From positions 28,325-92,324 of the forward strand of contig JALFRA010000040.1 in assembly GCA_022785125.1 (NCBI GenBank): a stretch of DNA of 64,000 nucleotides, written 5' to 3'. Both the position numbers and the translations under genes were made by a program. The DNA is from Clostridiales bacterium. GTDB lineage: Bacteria > Bacillota > Clostridia > Oscillospirales > Oscillospiraceae. Shown here piece after piece: positions 10,442-20,410 of this stretch; the first letter of the stretch is position 1; every line of letters begins with the position of its first letter. The notes under the pieces are model-generated. The model was not told the DNA's origin. It did no database searches and worked only from the letters and a program-made list of their open reading frames with translations.

Positions 10442-10562
10442 TGGTCTTACCTCCTTGCGTTTTTATGGGAGGCAAACAGGGAGGCACAGGAGGCAGGAAA
10501 CTCCCGCCGCCACGCGCCGCTCCATGTCTGCCCGGACTGCCGTCGGAGTCCATGCCATTCAC
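10380..10562 (-). CDS. Candidate proline-rich leader peptide of mgtA
   Basis: A 60-codon frame that starts about 120 bases before mgtA with GTGAGGTGA at its ATG and ends inside mgtA codon 21. Mid-frame it encodes [13 protein letters not shown], three Pro-Pro pairs in 11 residues, right before the mgtA ribosome site. In Salmonella, mgtA and mgtCBR are controlled by proline-rich leader peptides that slow ribosomes when Mg2+ or proline is scarce. The layout here is similar, but the sequence is not homologous and regulation is inferred. Confidence 0.35.
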   Translation of the reverse strand: MNGMDSDGSPGRHGAARGGGSFLPPVPPCLPPIKTQGGKTNEQERDTRGCPAGRRKGGHS

Positions 10563-10587
10563 CTCACTGTCTTTATGGGATCTCTAT

Positions 10588-10920
10588 CTAAAACCGCGTT
10601 GCGGATGATTGGGTTTGGTAGCGACCGCTTTTTGACAGATACCAAGCATCCACGCCCGCCGCAATCAGCCATAAGATCATGGCCCATACGAACCAATGAT
10701 CATCAAGGTCTGAACACACGCCCTTCCCCCCAAAAATCAAGCCGCTGAGCGCAATCATCGCTCCAGCGTTACGGCGAAGAGGCTTGATTTTCATCTTCGC
10801 CCTTTGCTGCTGCGGAATGCTGTTCCAAACCGAAAGATACATAGGACCTTTACCGCAGGCAAATGCGGCGCCCATCAGAATAAACAGTGCGCAAAAAAAG
10901 ATGCAGATACCATTCATCAT
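10588..10920 (-). CDS. Small membrane protein, DUF3784-like
   Basis: A 110-residue protein with three predicted helices: residues 2-22, about 50-66 and about 75-92. The order helix, basic loop, helix, helix resembles DUF3784 proteins of Firmicutes. It sits between the other small membrane gene and mgtA in the leftward magnesium cluster. Function is unknown; a link to Mg2+ stress is suggested only by the neighbours. Confidence 0.6.
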   Translation of the reverse strand: MMNGICIFFCALFILMGAAFACGKGPMYLSVWNSIPQQQRAKMKIKPLRRNAGAMIALSGLIFGGKGVCSDLDDHWFVWAMILWLIAAGVDAWYLSKSGRYQTQSSATRF

Positions 10921-10923
10921 CCT

Positions 10924-11151
10924 TCACGTCCTTCGCGATTTGATTTTGCCGATCTGTTTCTTTCGCTGCATCAATCTGACTGCCAAAACAGCCAGGGCAA
11001 GCCAAAGCACGGCGGTCATCTGATACCAAAGCGGAAACATCCATCGTCTGTACTCAGGAAACGCCCAGCAGAGGCAGCCGTATGTGGCAACAAATATGAC
11101 ATACAGCGCAAACAGACATACAGGCTTATCGCTTTTATATCTTTTTTTCAT
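10924..11151 (-). CDS. Small two-helix membrane protein
   Basis: A 75-residue protein with two predicted helices (about residues 12-30 and 42-62) and a strongly basic C-terminus (RKKQIGKIKSRR). It starts directly after the mgtC stop and ends three bases before the next small membrane gene, so it is clearly within the operon. I do not recognise the family. Confidence 0.6.
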   Translation of the reverse strand: MKKRYKSDKPVCLFALYVIFVATYGCLCWAFPEYRRWMFPLWYQMTAVLWLALAVLAVRLMQRKKQIGKIKSRRT

Positions 11152-11838
11152 CTACAGCACCTCCCACCCGGCACTTATTACCCCCGCAGCCGCCAAAGCT
11201 TTCCCCACAATCCCCTCTAACACCTGGTGCTTGGGTTTGCCGGAAGCACAATATTCCGCAATGATTTCAACCTTATTTCCAACAACATCACAGCTTTCCA
11301 GGTTGTTCAGATACAATGTTTTGCAGGAGTTGCTGTTGATCAGCAGCAGCCGGATCTCCCGCTCGGCAGCCTCCTGACAGGTAACAGAGATTCGATACTG
11401 TTGTTCCGCCTCATCGCCAAACGTCAGCGGTTCCAGCCTTCTTGCCAGAGGGCGGAAAATCAGATTGGAGCCGACCAGAACACCGGCCGCGGAAATGGCC
11501 AGCGCATATTTCCCTGTACTTGCAAGGATCCCAATAGCCGATGTACACCAGAGGGTGGCGGCCGTATTGATTCCCCGCACCGAAGCACTGTCCTTGAAAA
11601 TCACTCCGCTGCACAAAAAGCCCACCCCGGATATGATGCTGCTCCCAACGCGGAACACCTGATCCGAACCATAGAGCATAGGGAACAACGTAAAAAAGCT
11701 GGTCCCCATACAAATCAAAACATTGATGCGAATACCCGCCAGATGTCCGGTGAGCTGCCGCTCCAGTCCGATCAAAAAGCCAAGCGTCAGCGAAAGGGAT
11801 ATTCTGAACATAAAATCGGTATAAATCAAGCCGTTCAC
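11152..11838 (-). CDS. MgtC/SapB family membrane protein
   Basis: A 228-residue protein with an N-terminal MgtC domain (residues about 10-135, including GLERQLTGHLAGIRIN and GVGFLCSGVI) and a C-terminal ACT-like soluble domain (about 148-228). MgtC proteins are Mg2+-starvation factors that modulate the F-type ATP synthase in pathogens; the role in commensal Clostridia is less clear. Flanked by two Mg2+ P-ATPases and a regulator, which supports the assignment. Confidence 0.88.
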   Translation of the reverse strand: MNGLIYTDFMFRISLSLTLGFLIGLERQLTGHLAGIRINVLICMGTSFFTLFPMLYGSDQVFRVGSSIISGVGFLCSGVIFKDSASVRGINTAATLWCTSAIGILASTGKYALAISAAGVLVGSNLIFRPLARRLEPLTFGDEAEQQYRISVTCQEAAEREIRLLLINSNSCKTLYLNNLESCDVVGNKVEIIAEYCASGKPKHQVLEGIVGKALAAAGVISAGWEVL

Positions 11839-11863
11839 CCCCTCAACCTGTACAAGAATACAA

Positions 11864-11914
11864 AAATCGCAAGGAGAATCACATGGTCAAAACCTTGCGA
11901 TTCCCTTGCGATTT
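11864..11914 (-). terminator. Hairpin between regulator and mgtC
   Basis: Inverted repeat AAATCGCAAGG-AGAATC with its near-perfect complement (one bulge), 16 bp, loop 18 bases. On the minus strand it is followed by TTTTTGTATTC. It could end or attenuate the regulator transcript ahead of mgtC. Confidence 0.55.
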
Positions 11915-11929
11915 GGTCAGGAAAAGCCG

Positions 11930-12427
11930 TCACAGCTTGTCATTAAATTTATATCCGATACCCCAGATCGTCAATATGTATTCCGGCGCGTCCGGGTTTG
12001 GTTCGATTTTCTTTCTGATCTTCCGGATAAATGCCATAATGTTGCTGTCGTCCAGCAGATAATCATTTTCCCATACCGCTTGATAAATTTGCTCCTTGGT
12101 AAATACCTCTCCACGGTTGCGGGCCAGAAAATGGAGAATATCGAACTCTTTGGGCGTCAGTGCAATTTCCCTTCCGGCTCGGACCACCCTGCGCAATCTC
12201 AAATCAATGGACAACTCACCGCAGCGGATACTGTCGCTTGCCGGTACAACAGCCTCTCCATCATCCAGCTCCAACATGAGGGAATCCGCCGCACCATTCA
12301 CCAGATCTATAAGCCCTTCCAGCAGTTCCTTGGCGGCCGGGGTGTCGGGCGCGGAGAACCGAAGCTTTTCGGAAAGCCACCCCGCCAGGGAGGAATCCAG
12401 ACTGATAAAGCCGATCTTCTTTTTCAT
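11930..12427 (-). CDS. Winged-helix (OmpR/PhoB-type) regulator lacking a receiver
   Basis: About 165 residues. The C-terminal ~95 residues are a PhoB-type winged helix (ALTPKEFDILHFLARNRGEV, then recognition helix and YILTIWGIGYKF). The N-terminal ~70 residues do not show the Asp-containing receiver fold of response regulators, and no kinase gene is near. MKKKIG at 12427 is preferred, with AGGAGGAATCTG upstream. Placed between the second ATPase and mgtC, it is a good candidate for a one-component regulator of the cluster; its signal is unknown. Confidence 0.75.
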   Translation of the reverse strand: MKKKIGFISLDSSLAGWLSEKLRFSAPDTPAAKELLEGLIDLVNGAADSLMLELDDGEAVVPASDSIRCGELSIDLRLRRVVRAGREIALTPKEFDILHFLARNRGEVFTKEQIYQAVWENDYLLDDSNIMAFIRKIRKKIEPNPDAPEYILTIWGIGYKFNDKL

Positions 12428-12444
12428 CACAGATTCCTCCTTTC

Positions 12445-15099
12445 TCAAAGCAGTTTGTGATATTTTTTGAGATACCAGCTCTTCGCCAATGTAACCAGCA
12501 GCAAATAGAGGGAAACGGCTACAACCAAAAATCCAAAATAGGCCGGCGGCAAAGCTGTCAGCCCAATCAGACGTCCCACCGGCGTGAAGGTCAGGATGGT
12601 AAAAAACAGAATACCAAGCATTGTGACCAACATGACCGGACAGGACGGTTTACTTTGGAACAGCGGCATCTTTTGGGTACGGAGCAAATGCAAAATCAAC
12701 ACCTGGGTCCACATGGATTCCAGAAACCAACCTGTTTGAAACAACGCAATAAACCGGAACTGCTCCTCGCTTCCAGCCAGAGCGGCAAAAGTTCCGCCGC
12801 ACACCGATGGGCACAGCACAAAAAACAGATACGAAAACGTTAGAATATCAAAGACAGAACTGATCGGCCCAAAGAAGCGCATAAAGCGGCCCAGCGTCCT
12901 GCCGGACCATTCCAATGGCCTGGCGCAGATCTCCTGATCCACATGATCCCACGGCAGAACAAGACACAGCATATCATAGAGCAGATTCAGCAGCAGCAGC
13001 TGTACCGATGCCATAGGAAAAAACGGAAGGAACACACTGGCAACGACAATGGAGAGAATGTTTCCAAAGTTGGAGGATGCCGTGATCTTAATATACTTTG
13101 ACACATTGGCGAAGGCGTTCCGTCCCTCCTTGATCCCTTCCTCCAATACATTCAGATCCTTTTTCAACAGGATAACATCCGCGCCTTCTTTCACGGCATC
13201 TGCAGCGGTATCCACAGAAATACCCACATCGGATTCCACAATGGCGGGTAAGTCGTTCATACCGTCTCCCAAAAAGCCCACCGTATGTCCGTTGCCTTGC
13301 AGCGTCCGGAGGATCTGAACCTTTTGTTTGGGAGACAGCTCCGCAAACACGGTAGCGCGTTCAATTCTGATCGGTGCCTCATCGTCGCTCAGCTGCTCCA
13401 ATTCCTCGCCGGTCAAGGTTTCCGCCGTACCGATCCCCAACCTGCGGCAAATGGAAACGGCAACGCTCTTTTGATCCCCAGTCAGCACCCGGATACCCAC
13501 ATGAAGCTCCTGCAGCTTTCTGACGGCGTCAGCGGCAGTCCGCTTGGGTGCGTCAAAAAACGCCAGGTACCCAAGGAGAATAAAATCCCGCTCCTCTTCA
13601 GCGCTGAGCTGCTGCCGCTCCAGAGGTTTATAGGCTACGGCCAGGACCTTCATGCCATCCTCCAGCATCTCGTCCACAATGGCGTGGACGCTGGCCACTC
13701 TGTCGGCACCCATGGCGCTACGTTTGCCCTTGTATTCAAAATGGCTGCAGCGGCGGCACACTTCGTCAAGCCCACCCTTGATGATCAGCAGATTTTCCTC
13801 CCCACCCTGGACCAAAACGCTGGCAAATTTCCGCTCATAGTCAAAGGGCAGTTCGTCCAGCTTGGGATGGCTAGCCGCCAATTCTTGAAAACGGGCATTG
13901 TGCCCCGGCATTTCCTGACAGGCGAGGATTGCAGCGTCCAGGTGGTTTCTGACACCTGTGTGGTAAATGCTATTTAAATAGGCAAACTCCAGAGTCTTTT
14001 GGCTCTCATTGCCCAGGACGTCCATGTAATACTCCAGCAACAGCCTGTCGCCGGTAAGGGTTCCGGTTTTATCAACGCAGAGAATGTCCATGCTGCCAAA
14101 TCCCTGCATGGCATTGATATTTTTAACCACGGTCTGCTTTTTTCCCATGGCAGCGCTGCCTTTAGCCAGGCAGGCATTGATTACCATGGGAAGCAGCTCC
14201 GGAGTCAACCCTACAGCAACAGACAGGGCAAACAAAAATGCGGAAAGCCAGTTTCCCTTGGTAAGCCCGCAGGCCACAAATACGATGGGAATCAAAATTG
14301 CCATGAAACGAATCAATACCCATGCAATGGAGCCAGCCCCCTGATCAAAGCCGTTTTTGAAACTGGCCATGGTTCCAGAGCATCCACCATAGACAGTGTC
14401 CTGGCCTACGGCAAGCACCACGCCCTCCCCTGTGCCGCCGATGATAGACGAGCCCATAAAAGCGACGTTGCTGTATTCCCCATATGAGCGCGCCTTTCTT
14501 TCGGAAAGAACCCCGGCGTTCTTTTCCAGAATCGCGCTTTCCCCTGTAATCACGGATTGAGACACAAACAGATCGCTTGCTGCCGTAAGCCGGAGATCTG
14601 CTGGGACCCGATCTCCCGCGAACAAGCGCACAGAATCTCCGACTACAAGTTCTGTGGAAGAAATCCGCATCCACTCTCCGTTTCTGCGCACCATGATATG
14701 AGACTCAATCATTCTGGTAAGATGATCCGCAACGCGCTTTGCCCGCATTTCCTGGGTAAACCGCACAACGCCGCTGATCAGCAGCATACACAGGATAATA
14801 ACGACCGTTGTCATATTGCGGCTGAAATTTGAGGCAAGGAGAACATCTGTCACAAATGAAATGCTTGCCAGCACAAACAAGATAATCGCAAAAGGATTAA
14901 TGAAAGCCCTTCGCAAGCGAAAAAGCACCGTATCTGCTGCCCGGCCAGACAGAATGTTTCTGCCGTATCGCGCACGGCTTTCCTCCACCTGCTCATCCCG
15001 GTAACCCCACTCAGTAATATGAAAATCCCGGTATAACGCGTCCGTATCTCTATGTGCATAATCAAGGACACGTCGATGAATGGCACGGCCGTCTTTCAC
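12445..15099 (-). CDS. Second magnesium-type P-type ATPase
   Basis: About 884 residues, the same family as the 7676-10441 product. Visible are the SVITGES actuator motif, DKTGTLTGDR with the phosphorylated Asp, GDGMNDLPAIVESDVGI and about ten helices. The GTG at 15099 is preferred because GGAGGTGAGCTGC precedes it. It is the first gene of the leftward cluster. Two diverged MgtA paralogs in one cluster may serve different affinity ranges or ions; which is which cannot be read from sequence. Confidence 0.9.
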   Translation of the reverse strand: MKDGRAIHRRVLDYAHRDTDALYRDFHITEWGYRDEQVEESRARYGRNILSGRAADTVLFRLRRAFINPFAIILFVLASISFVTDVLLASNFSRNMTTVVIILCMLLISGVVRFTQEMRAKRVADHLTRMIESHIMVRRNGEWMRISSTELVVGDSVRLFAGDRVPADLRLTAASDLFVSQSVITGESAILEKNAGVLSERKARSYGEYSNVAFMGSSIIGGTGEGVVLAVGQDTVYGGCSGTMASFKNGFDQGAGSIAWVLIRFMAILIPIVFVACGLTKGNWLSAFLFALSVAVGLTPELLPMVINACLAKGSAAMGKKQTVVKNINAMQGFGSMDILCVDKTGTLTGDRLLLEYYMDVLGNESQKTLEFAYLNSIYHTGVRNHLDAAILACQEMPGHNARFQELAASHPKLDELPFDYERKFASVLVQGGEENLLIIKGGLDEVCRRCSHFEYKGKRSAMGADRVASVHAIVDEMLEDGMKVLAVAYKPLERQQLSAEEERDFILLGYLAFFDAPKRTAADAVRKLQELHVGIRVLTGDQKSVAVSICRRLGIGTAETLTGEELEQLSDDEAPIRIERATVFAELSPKQKVQILRTLQGNGHTVGFLGDGMNDLPAIVESDVGISVDTAADAVKEGADVILLKKDLNVLEEGIKEGRNAFANVSKYIKITASSNFGNILSIVVASVFLPFFPMASVQLLLLNLLYDMLCLVLPWDHVDQEICARPLEWSGRTLGRFMRFFGPISSVFDILTFSYLFFVLCPSVCGGTFAALAGSEEQFRFIALFQTGWFLESMWTQVLILHLLRTQKMPLFQSKPSCPVMLVTMLGILFFTILTFTPVGRLIGLTALPPAYFGFLVVAVSLYLLLVTLAKSWYLKKYHKLL

Positions 15100-15280
15100 G
15101 CAGCTCACCTCCATATGGTTGTTCCTATCATATCATAGAACTGCTCTGTTGGCCTAAATAGAAATCTTGCTTTTTCCTTGCTTCATCCGCCGGAGCAAAC
15201 AGACATTCTAAATATATCTCTTCACTAAACACGTTCTCAAAACAAAACGCCCCACTCACTTTTTCATCCCCGCAACACAG

Positions 15281-15318
15281 TGCGGGCCATTCCTGCAAGG
15301 AACAGCCCGCATCTTTTT
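15281..15318 (+). terminator. Rightward rho-independent terminator without an obvious gene
   Basis: Stem TGCGGGCCATTCC/GGAACAGCCCGCA with one mismatch, loop TGCAA, followed by TCTTTTTTG. The T run is on the plus strand, yet neighbouring genes all read leftwards. It lies in the leader of the second ATPase gene. The rest of the 290-base gap from 15100 to 15389 shows no gene. Confidence 0.65.
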
Positions 15319-15356
15319 TGCTCCATTATACCAGTTCATTAACGCTTACAAAAAGA

Positions 15357-15389
15357 AAAAAGACTTGAAACTCTCGTTTCAAGTCTTTT

Positions 15390-15390
<1 letters not shown>
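15357..15390 (-). terminator. Terminator after tRNA-Ala(GGC)
   Basis: A perfect 14-bp stem AAAAAGACTTGAAA with six-base loop, its T run on the minus strand, directly downstream of the tRNA 3' end. Confidence 0.88.
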
Positions 15391-15465
<75 letters not shown>

Positions 15466-15599
15466 AAACGTGCCTGTTCCATCAACGGAACAGGTTGTAT
15501 TTTACCAGCTTCATTCTACTTTGTCAAGTCGTTTTTCATCTTTTTTATTTTAAATACAATTGACACACATCCAACAGACAGACTACAAACACGTTTCTC

Positions 15600-16256
15600 T
15601 CAATGCCGCATCAGAAGGAACGCAATCAACAATGGGATGCAAGCAACCGCCACAGTATAAAGGCGTAAAAAGCTGCTGCACCATACCCCCAGCGCCGCGC
15701 CAACGATAAAGAACAGAATGATTCCCCCATACTGCGCCGCTCGCAGAAGCTGTTCCTTCTGCCCGGTACGAATAAATTGATACAGGCGCTCCGTTCCGCT
15801 GCGCAGATTTCCTGTACACATCGTAGTAGCAAAGGCATTGCCGCGGACTTTTCGAAAACTCTCCACCTGTATGGCACACACAAATGAAACAATGATATTT
15901 GCCAGCGCGTTCAGCTGTTGTGGAAGAAACGCAACCAGCGCCAACAGGACAATCTCCAAACAAACTGCAACCTGCCGCCAATGGACGATATACACCTCTC
16001 TCAACCGCTCTCTGATGCACTCAGCTGCGATCACACCCGCCGCAAATGCCAGAATGGGCAGCAGATAATGCAGCACACCGCTCCAGTCCCTTTCTACCGC
16101 CCGTACGCCCAACAGTACAATGTTTCCTGTCTGCGCATTGGCAAACACACCGCCCCGCATCAGATAGGTATAGGCATCCAGCAGGCCGCCGGCTACCGCC
16201 AGCAGCGCACCGATCCGAAATCGTTCCGATGTTTGTAATCCCTTCACCGTCTCCAT
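15600..16256 (-). CDS. YoaK/DUF1275 family membrane protein
   Basis: A 218-residue protein with about six membrane helices and the family signature QTGNIVLLG near residue 42, plus a second conserved TGNLR segment. DUF1275 (YoaK) proteins are integral membrane proteins of unproved transport function. METVKG at 16256 is chosen because GGAGGAGTAAAA lies directly before it; the longer frame runs into the ybaB terminator. The gene stands alone between ybaB and tRNA-Ala. Confidence 0.85.
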   Translation of the reverse strand: METVKGLQTSERFRIGALLAVAGGLLDAYTYLMRGGVFANAQTGNIVLLGVRAVERDWSGVLHYLLPILAFAAGVIAAECIRERLREVYIVHWRQVAVCLEIVLLALVAFLPQQLNALANIIVSFVCAIQVESFRKVRGNAFATTMCTGNLRSGTERLYQFIRTGQKEQLLRAAQYGGIILFFIVGAALGVWCSSFLRLYTVAVACIPLLIAFLLMRH

Positions 16257-16292
16257 TTTTACTCCTCCGCTTCGGGGTCCAACGATGTAATA

Positions 16293-16322
16293 GGAAATGG
16301 CCGCCCACAGGCGGCCATTTCC
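16293..16322 (-). terminator. Terminator after ybaB
   Basis: A perfect 13-bp stem GGAAATGGCCGCC around a four-base loop, 11 bases after the ybaB stop. The T content downstream is weak (CCTATTACAT). Confidence 0.7.
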
Positions 16323-16332
16323 AGCTTTCACT

Positions 16333-16680
16333 TTAGAAGGGCAGGTTCAGGCCACCGGTGAGCTGCTGCATGGAAGAGGCAGAATCATTCTCCGCCGCAC
16401 GCAGCGCCTCGTTGACAGCCGCCACGATCATATCCTGCAGCATCTCCACATCCTCGGGATCCACCGCATCAGGATCAATGGTAACGCTCTCCAGCACCCG
16501 CTTGCCGGTAACGGTAGCGCTCACTGCACCACCACCGGCCGCCGCAGTGTAAGTCTTGGTCTCCAGCTCCTGCTGCATCTTCATCATGTCCTGTTGCATC
16601 TTCTGGACCTGCTTCATCATGTTCATGTTCATGCCGCCGCCCATACCACCAAATCCACGGCTGTTAAATCCTTTTGCCAT
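16333..16680 (-). CDS. YbaB/EbfC family nucleoid-associated protein
   Basis: A 115-residue protein: Gly/Met-rich N-terminus, then the YbaB alpha-beta-alpha core with the long helix QVQKMQQDMMKMQQELE and VTGKRVLESVTIDPDAVD. YbaB/EbfC binds DNA as a dimer. It follows dnaX by 14 bases, the conserved dnaX-ybaB order of Firmicutes. The start at 16680 (MAKGFN) fits AAAGGAGTTGCGACC. Confidence 0.93.
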   Translation of the reverse strand: MAKGFNSRGFGGMGGGMNMNMMKQVQKMQQDMMKMQQELETKTYTAAAGGGAVSATVTGKRVLESVTIDPDAVDPEDVEMLQDMIVAAVNEALRAAENDSASSMQQLTGGLNLPF

Positions 16681-16694
16681 AGGTCGCAACTCCT

Positions 16695-18395
<1,701 letters not shown>

Positions 18396-18420
18396 GCCGG
18401 TCACCTCGACATAAAAATGA

Positions 18421-18465
18421 AAAAGAGGGGCGGAGGATGCGGAAAGCCGCGTCGCTTCGCCCCTC
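18421..18465 (-). terminator. Terminator of the SRP RNA
   Basis: GAGGGGCG and its complement CGCCCCTC enclose a structured GC-rich loop. On the minus strand the stem is followed by TTTTTCATTTTT. It lies between the SRP RNA and dnaX. Confidence 0.75.
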
Positions 18466-18469
18466 CCTT

Positions 18470-18803
18470 GAGCATCCGGTTCATGGCAAGACCGCACACC
18501 GGCCTTTGGAATCAGCGCTATGTCCGTTACCCTGGCAGCCGGCTCAGGAGCGGAAACCCCGCGGCACAGATCACGGTCCGCTTAGTGCTGCTCGGTTCCC
18601 CGCCTGACACGGTTCACGGGGCGACCTTGCGCGGGACCGATCCATCATCACTACTTACCGGGGTCAGACGACACAACGCAGATCCGGGGGCCGGGATTCA
18701 TCCCTGCTGTAGCGGGTTGCAGGTACAGGGCACCGCTAACTCCCCGACTAGTGCGGCCTTGCCTCGGACCGGACGCATCAGCGCCGTCCGCTGGAAGGCT
18801 GTA
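18470..18803 (-). ncRNA. ffs: Signal recognition particle RNA, large Alu-containing type
   Basis: On the minus strand the universally conserved Ffh-binding domain is readable: GTCAGG, then GGGGAACCGAGCAGCA near 18575-18600, inside a long imperfect stem. The 5' part contains the Alu-domain core CCTGCAACCCGC near 18710-18725. The gene precedes dnaX as scr does in Bacillus. Ends are approximate: the 5' end is placed from the -10 box, the 3' end just before the terminator. It targets membrane and secreted nascent chains with Ffh and FtsY. Confidence 0.9.
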
Positions 18804-18809
18804 CTTGAT

Positions 18810-18838
18810 ATCATACATCATTTGCGCCCATTTATCAA
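18810..18838 (-). promoter_or_regulatory. Promoter of the SRP RNA
   Basis: On the minus strand TTGATA, 17 bases, TATGAT, about six bases before the inferred 5' end. The prophage-flanking direct repeat begins only five bases beyond the -35 box, so the prophage abuts this promoter. Confidence 0.8.
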
Positions 18839-18842
18839 TATT

Positions 18843-18857
18843 ACTTTTTAGTTTTTT
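18843..18857. repeat. Left copy of the 15-bp direct repeat flanking the prophage
   Basis: ACTTTTTAGTTTTTT, identical to 61779-61793 and in the same orientation, with different bases beyond both ends of each copy. It directly abuts the left inverted repeat and is read as a target-site duplication. Low complexity makes the exact length uncertain. Confidence 0.7.
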
Positions 18858-18892
18858 CGCAAATGTCAATAGGTAAGCGTAACAAAAAGTAA
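18858..18892. repeat. Left terminal inverted repeat of the prophage
   Basis: Begins CGCAAATGTCAATAGG and ends TAAGCGTAACAAAAAGTAA. Against the reverse complement of 61745-61778 it matches at 25 of 35 aligned columns with one gap; the inner 19 bases match at 16. It lies between the direct repeat and the transposase stop codon, as expected of a transposon end. Confidence 0.72.
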
Positions 18893-18899
18893 AAATTTT

Positions 18900-19946
18900 T
18901 CAGATGGCCGCGATCAGCTCTTGGAAAACATCGTTTGCGCTTTTCCACCCCAGGCTTTTTCGTGGGTAGCTATTCAGCCATTCCTCCACCACTTTCACTT
19001 CTTTTTGTGATACTTTATCAAAATTTGTTCCTTTGGGAAACTTTCTGCGGATCATCTGGTTTTGCTTTTCGTTGCTGCCCCGCTCGCTGCTGCAATACGG
19101 GTGACAATAGTATATTTTGGTGCGGCGCCCTCTGGACTTGAACACGGATCGCTCCATGCCCTCGCAGTCCGAAAACTCCCCGCCATTATCCACAGTGATG
19201 GTCTTGAATATGACAGGAAACATTTTCCCGTAGCGGCGCTCCAGGCGGTCTAATGCCTGCACTACGCTTTCCCGTGTTTTGTCTGGTATCAATATCATAA
19301 TTTCCTGTGGCGCGGTCCTTTCCGTCAGGACCAGCAGACACTTTTTCCCGCCTCGGCAGGACACCACCAGATCCATTTCCCAGTGGCCGAACTCCTCCCG
19401 GCGGTTCACCTTTTCCGGGCGCTTTTCAATGCTGTCTCCGCTCGATGTGGATTTCATGCGGTGGATGTGCTGGGTTTTCTTTTTCTGGCGCGATCCCCTG
19501 AATGGCAGGTCCTTTGTGGTCAGGTGCAGAAATATTCCTTTCCCCACATAGGAATACAGTGTTTGACGGCAGATCCGCACTCCGAACTCCCCGTATTTCT
19601 CCGGGTGGTTCTCAATTTCATGGATTGCTGCGGCAGGGCTGAAATTCTGGTTTACAATCAGGTCCTCCAGCGTTTCCGCATAGGCCCTATGATTTCCAAT
19701 TTTCAGGCCCGGACCCTTTGCGGCCATGTTTGCGCGGTATCTCTGATGTGACCGCTCCGGTATGTATTCGGTCACCTCGATGTAATCCGCGTTCATGTAG
19801 GTGTATGTGCCGCGTTTCAGCTCTCGACAGACGGTTGCCGCACTCACATGGAGGGCTGCGCCGATCTGGCGCATGGTTGCGCCCTCTTTCCGCATTTTTG
19901 CCATTTTGTTTCGGTCGTGCGCGCTCAGGTGCTTATATCCTTTCAT
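18900..19946 (-). CDS. IS30-family DDE transposase, likely the phage integration enzyme
   Basis: A 348-residue transposase. An N-terminal IS30-type HTH (YKHLSAHDRNKMAKMRKEG, then VSAATVCRELKRG) covers about residues 3-46; the integrase-core catalytic triad is intact: D192 in HWEMDL, D253 in TVDNGGEF, E293 in SNEKQNQ. The stop codon lies eight bases inside the left inverted repeat and AAAGAGAGG precedes the ATG. There is no separate IS boundary inside the phage next to it, and the only matching end is 42.9 kb away. I therefore infer that it moves the whole phage. The alternative is a solo IS with its own undetected ends. Confidence 0.9.
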   Translation of the reverse strand: MKGYKHLSAHDRNKMAKMRKEGATMRQIGAALHVSAATVCRELKRGTYTYMNADYIEVTEYIPERSHQRYRANMAAKGPGLKIGNHRAYAETLEDLIVNQNFSPAAAIHEIENHPEKYGEFGVRICRQTLYSYVGKGIFLHLTTKDLPFRGSRQKKKTQHIHRMKSTSSGDSIEKRPEKVNRREEFGHWEMDLVVSCRGGKKCLLVLTERTAPQEIMILIPDKTRESVVQALDRLERRYGKMFPVIFKTITVDNGGEFSDCEGMERSVFKSRGRRTKIYYCHPYCSSERGSNEKQNQMIRRKFPKGTNFDKVSQKEVKVVEEWLNSYPRKSLGWKSANDVFQELIAAI

Positions 19947-19976
19947 GGGGCGGCCTCTCTTTCTTTGTAATATGGC

Positions 19977-20015
19977 AATAGGCCAGCGTGGTTCTTTCTA
20001 CCACGCCGGCCTATT
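19977..20015 (-). terminator. Terminator between repressor and transposase
   Basis: AATAGGCCAGCGTGG pairs with CCACGCCGGCCTATT at 14 of 15 positions around a nine-base loop. It overlaps the last codons of the XRE gene at 20011 and isolates the transposase gene from it. Confidence 0.75.
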
Positions 20016-20253
20016 CTTTGTCCAGCAGCCACAGCACAGGGACCTCCAGCGCCTCCGCAATGGCCACGGCCTCGAAGTCCGTCACAATCCTTGCCCCGCT
20101 CTCCATGCGGCTGATCACATCCCGTTCCACCATGATCCCCCGCAGTTGCAGGAGCTTTGATAGGTCCGACTGTGAAAGCCTCTTTTTCTGCCGTGCCTCG
20201 CGGATCCGGTCCCCGCATAGGTTTCTTTTCCCGTTGATCTCGTAAAATTTCAC
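20011..20253 (-). CDS. XRE-family phage regulator
   Basis: About 80 residues, a Cro/CI-type HTH: IREARQKKRLSQSDLSKLLQ, then VERDVISRMESGARIVTDFEAV, ending VLWLLDKE. The GTG start (VKFYEING) is preferred because GGAGGGGCGCC precedes it; the longer ATG frame lacks a ribosome site. It lies between a second XRE gene and the transposase, so it is a candidate for control of transposition or lysogeny. Confidence 0.8.
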   Translation of the reverse strand: MKFYEINGKRNLCGDRIREARQKKRLSQSDLSKLLQLRGIMVERDVISRMESGARIVTDFEAVAIAEALEVPVLWLLDKE

Positions 20254-20410
20254 CCGGCGCCCCTCCGTCGTGGATATGGCCCACATTTTTCTTGATATTA
20301 ACACAGGCCGGCGTCAAAACCCGTGGTAATATTCAGCACAAGAAAATTATAGGCCCTTTGGCGCATGGGTGTTCATTGTGGGGCGGCGGTTCCGATCCTA
20401 TGGCCCACCG

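Noticed and set aside
15100..15389. An M-box Mg2+ riboswitch in the leader of the second ATPase
   Set aside because: I could not find the conserved M-box core; only a rightward terminator hairpin is visible. A covariance-model search would settle it.
18900..19946. A simple IS30 insertion sequence inside or beside the prophage
   Set aside because: I found no matching inverted repeat close to the upstream end of the gene; the only good partner of the end at 18858 is 42.9 kb away next to the same 15-bp direct repeat. A solo IS remains possible and is stated as the refuting alternative.
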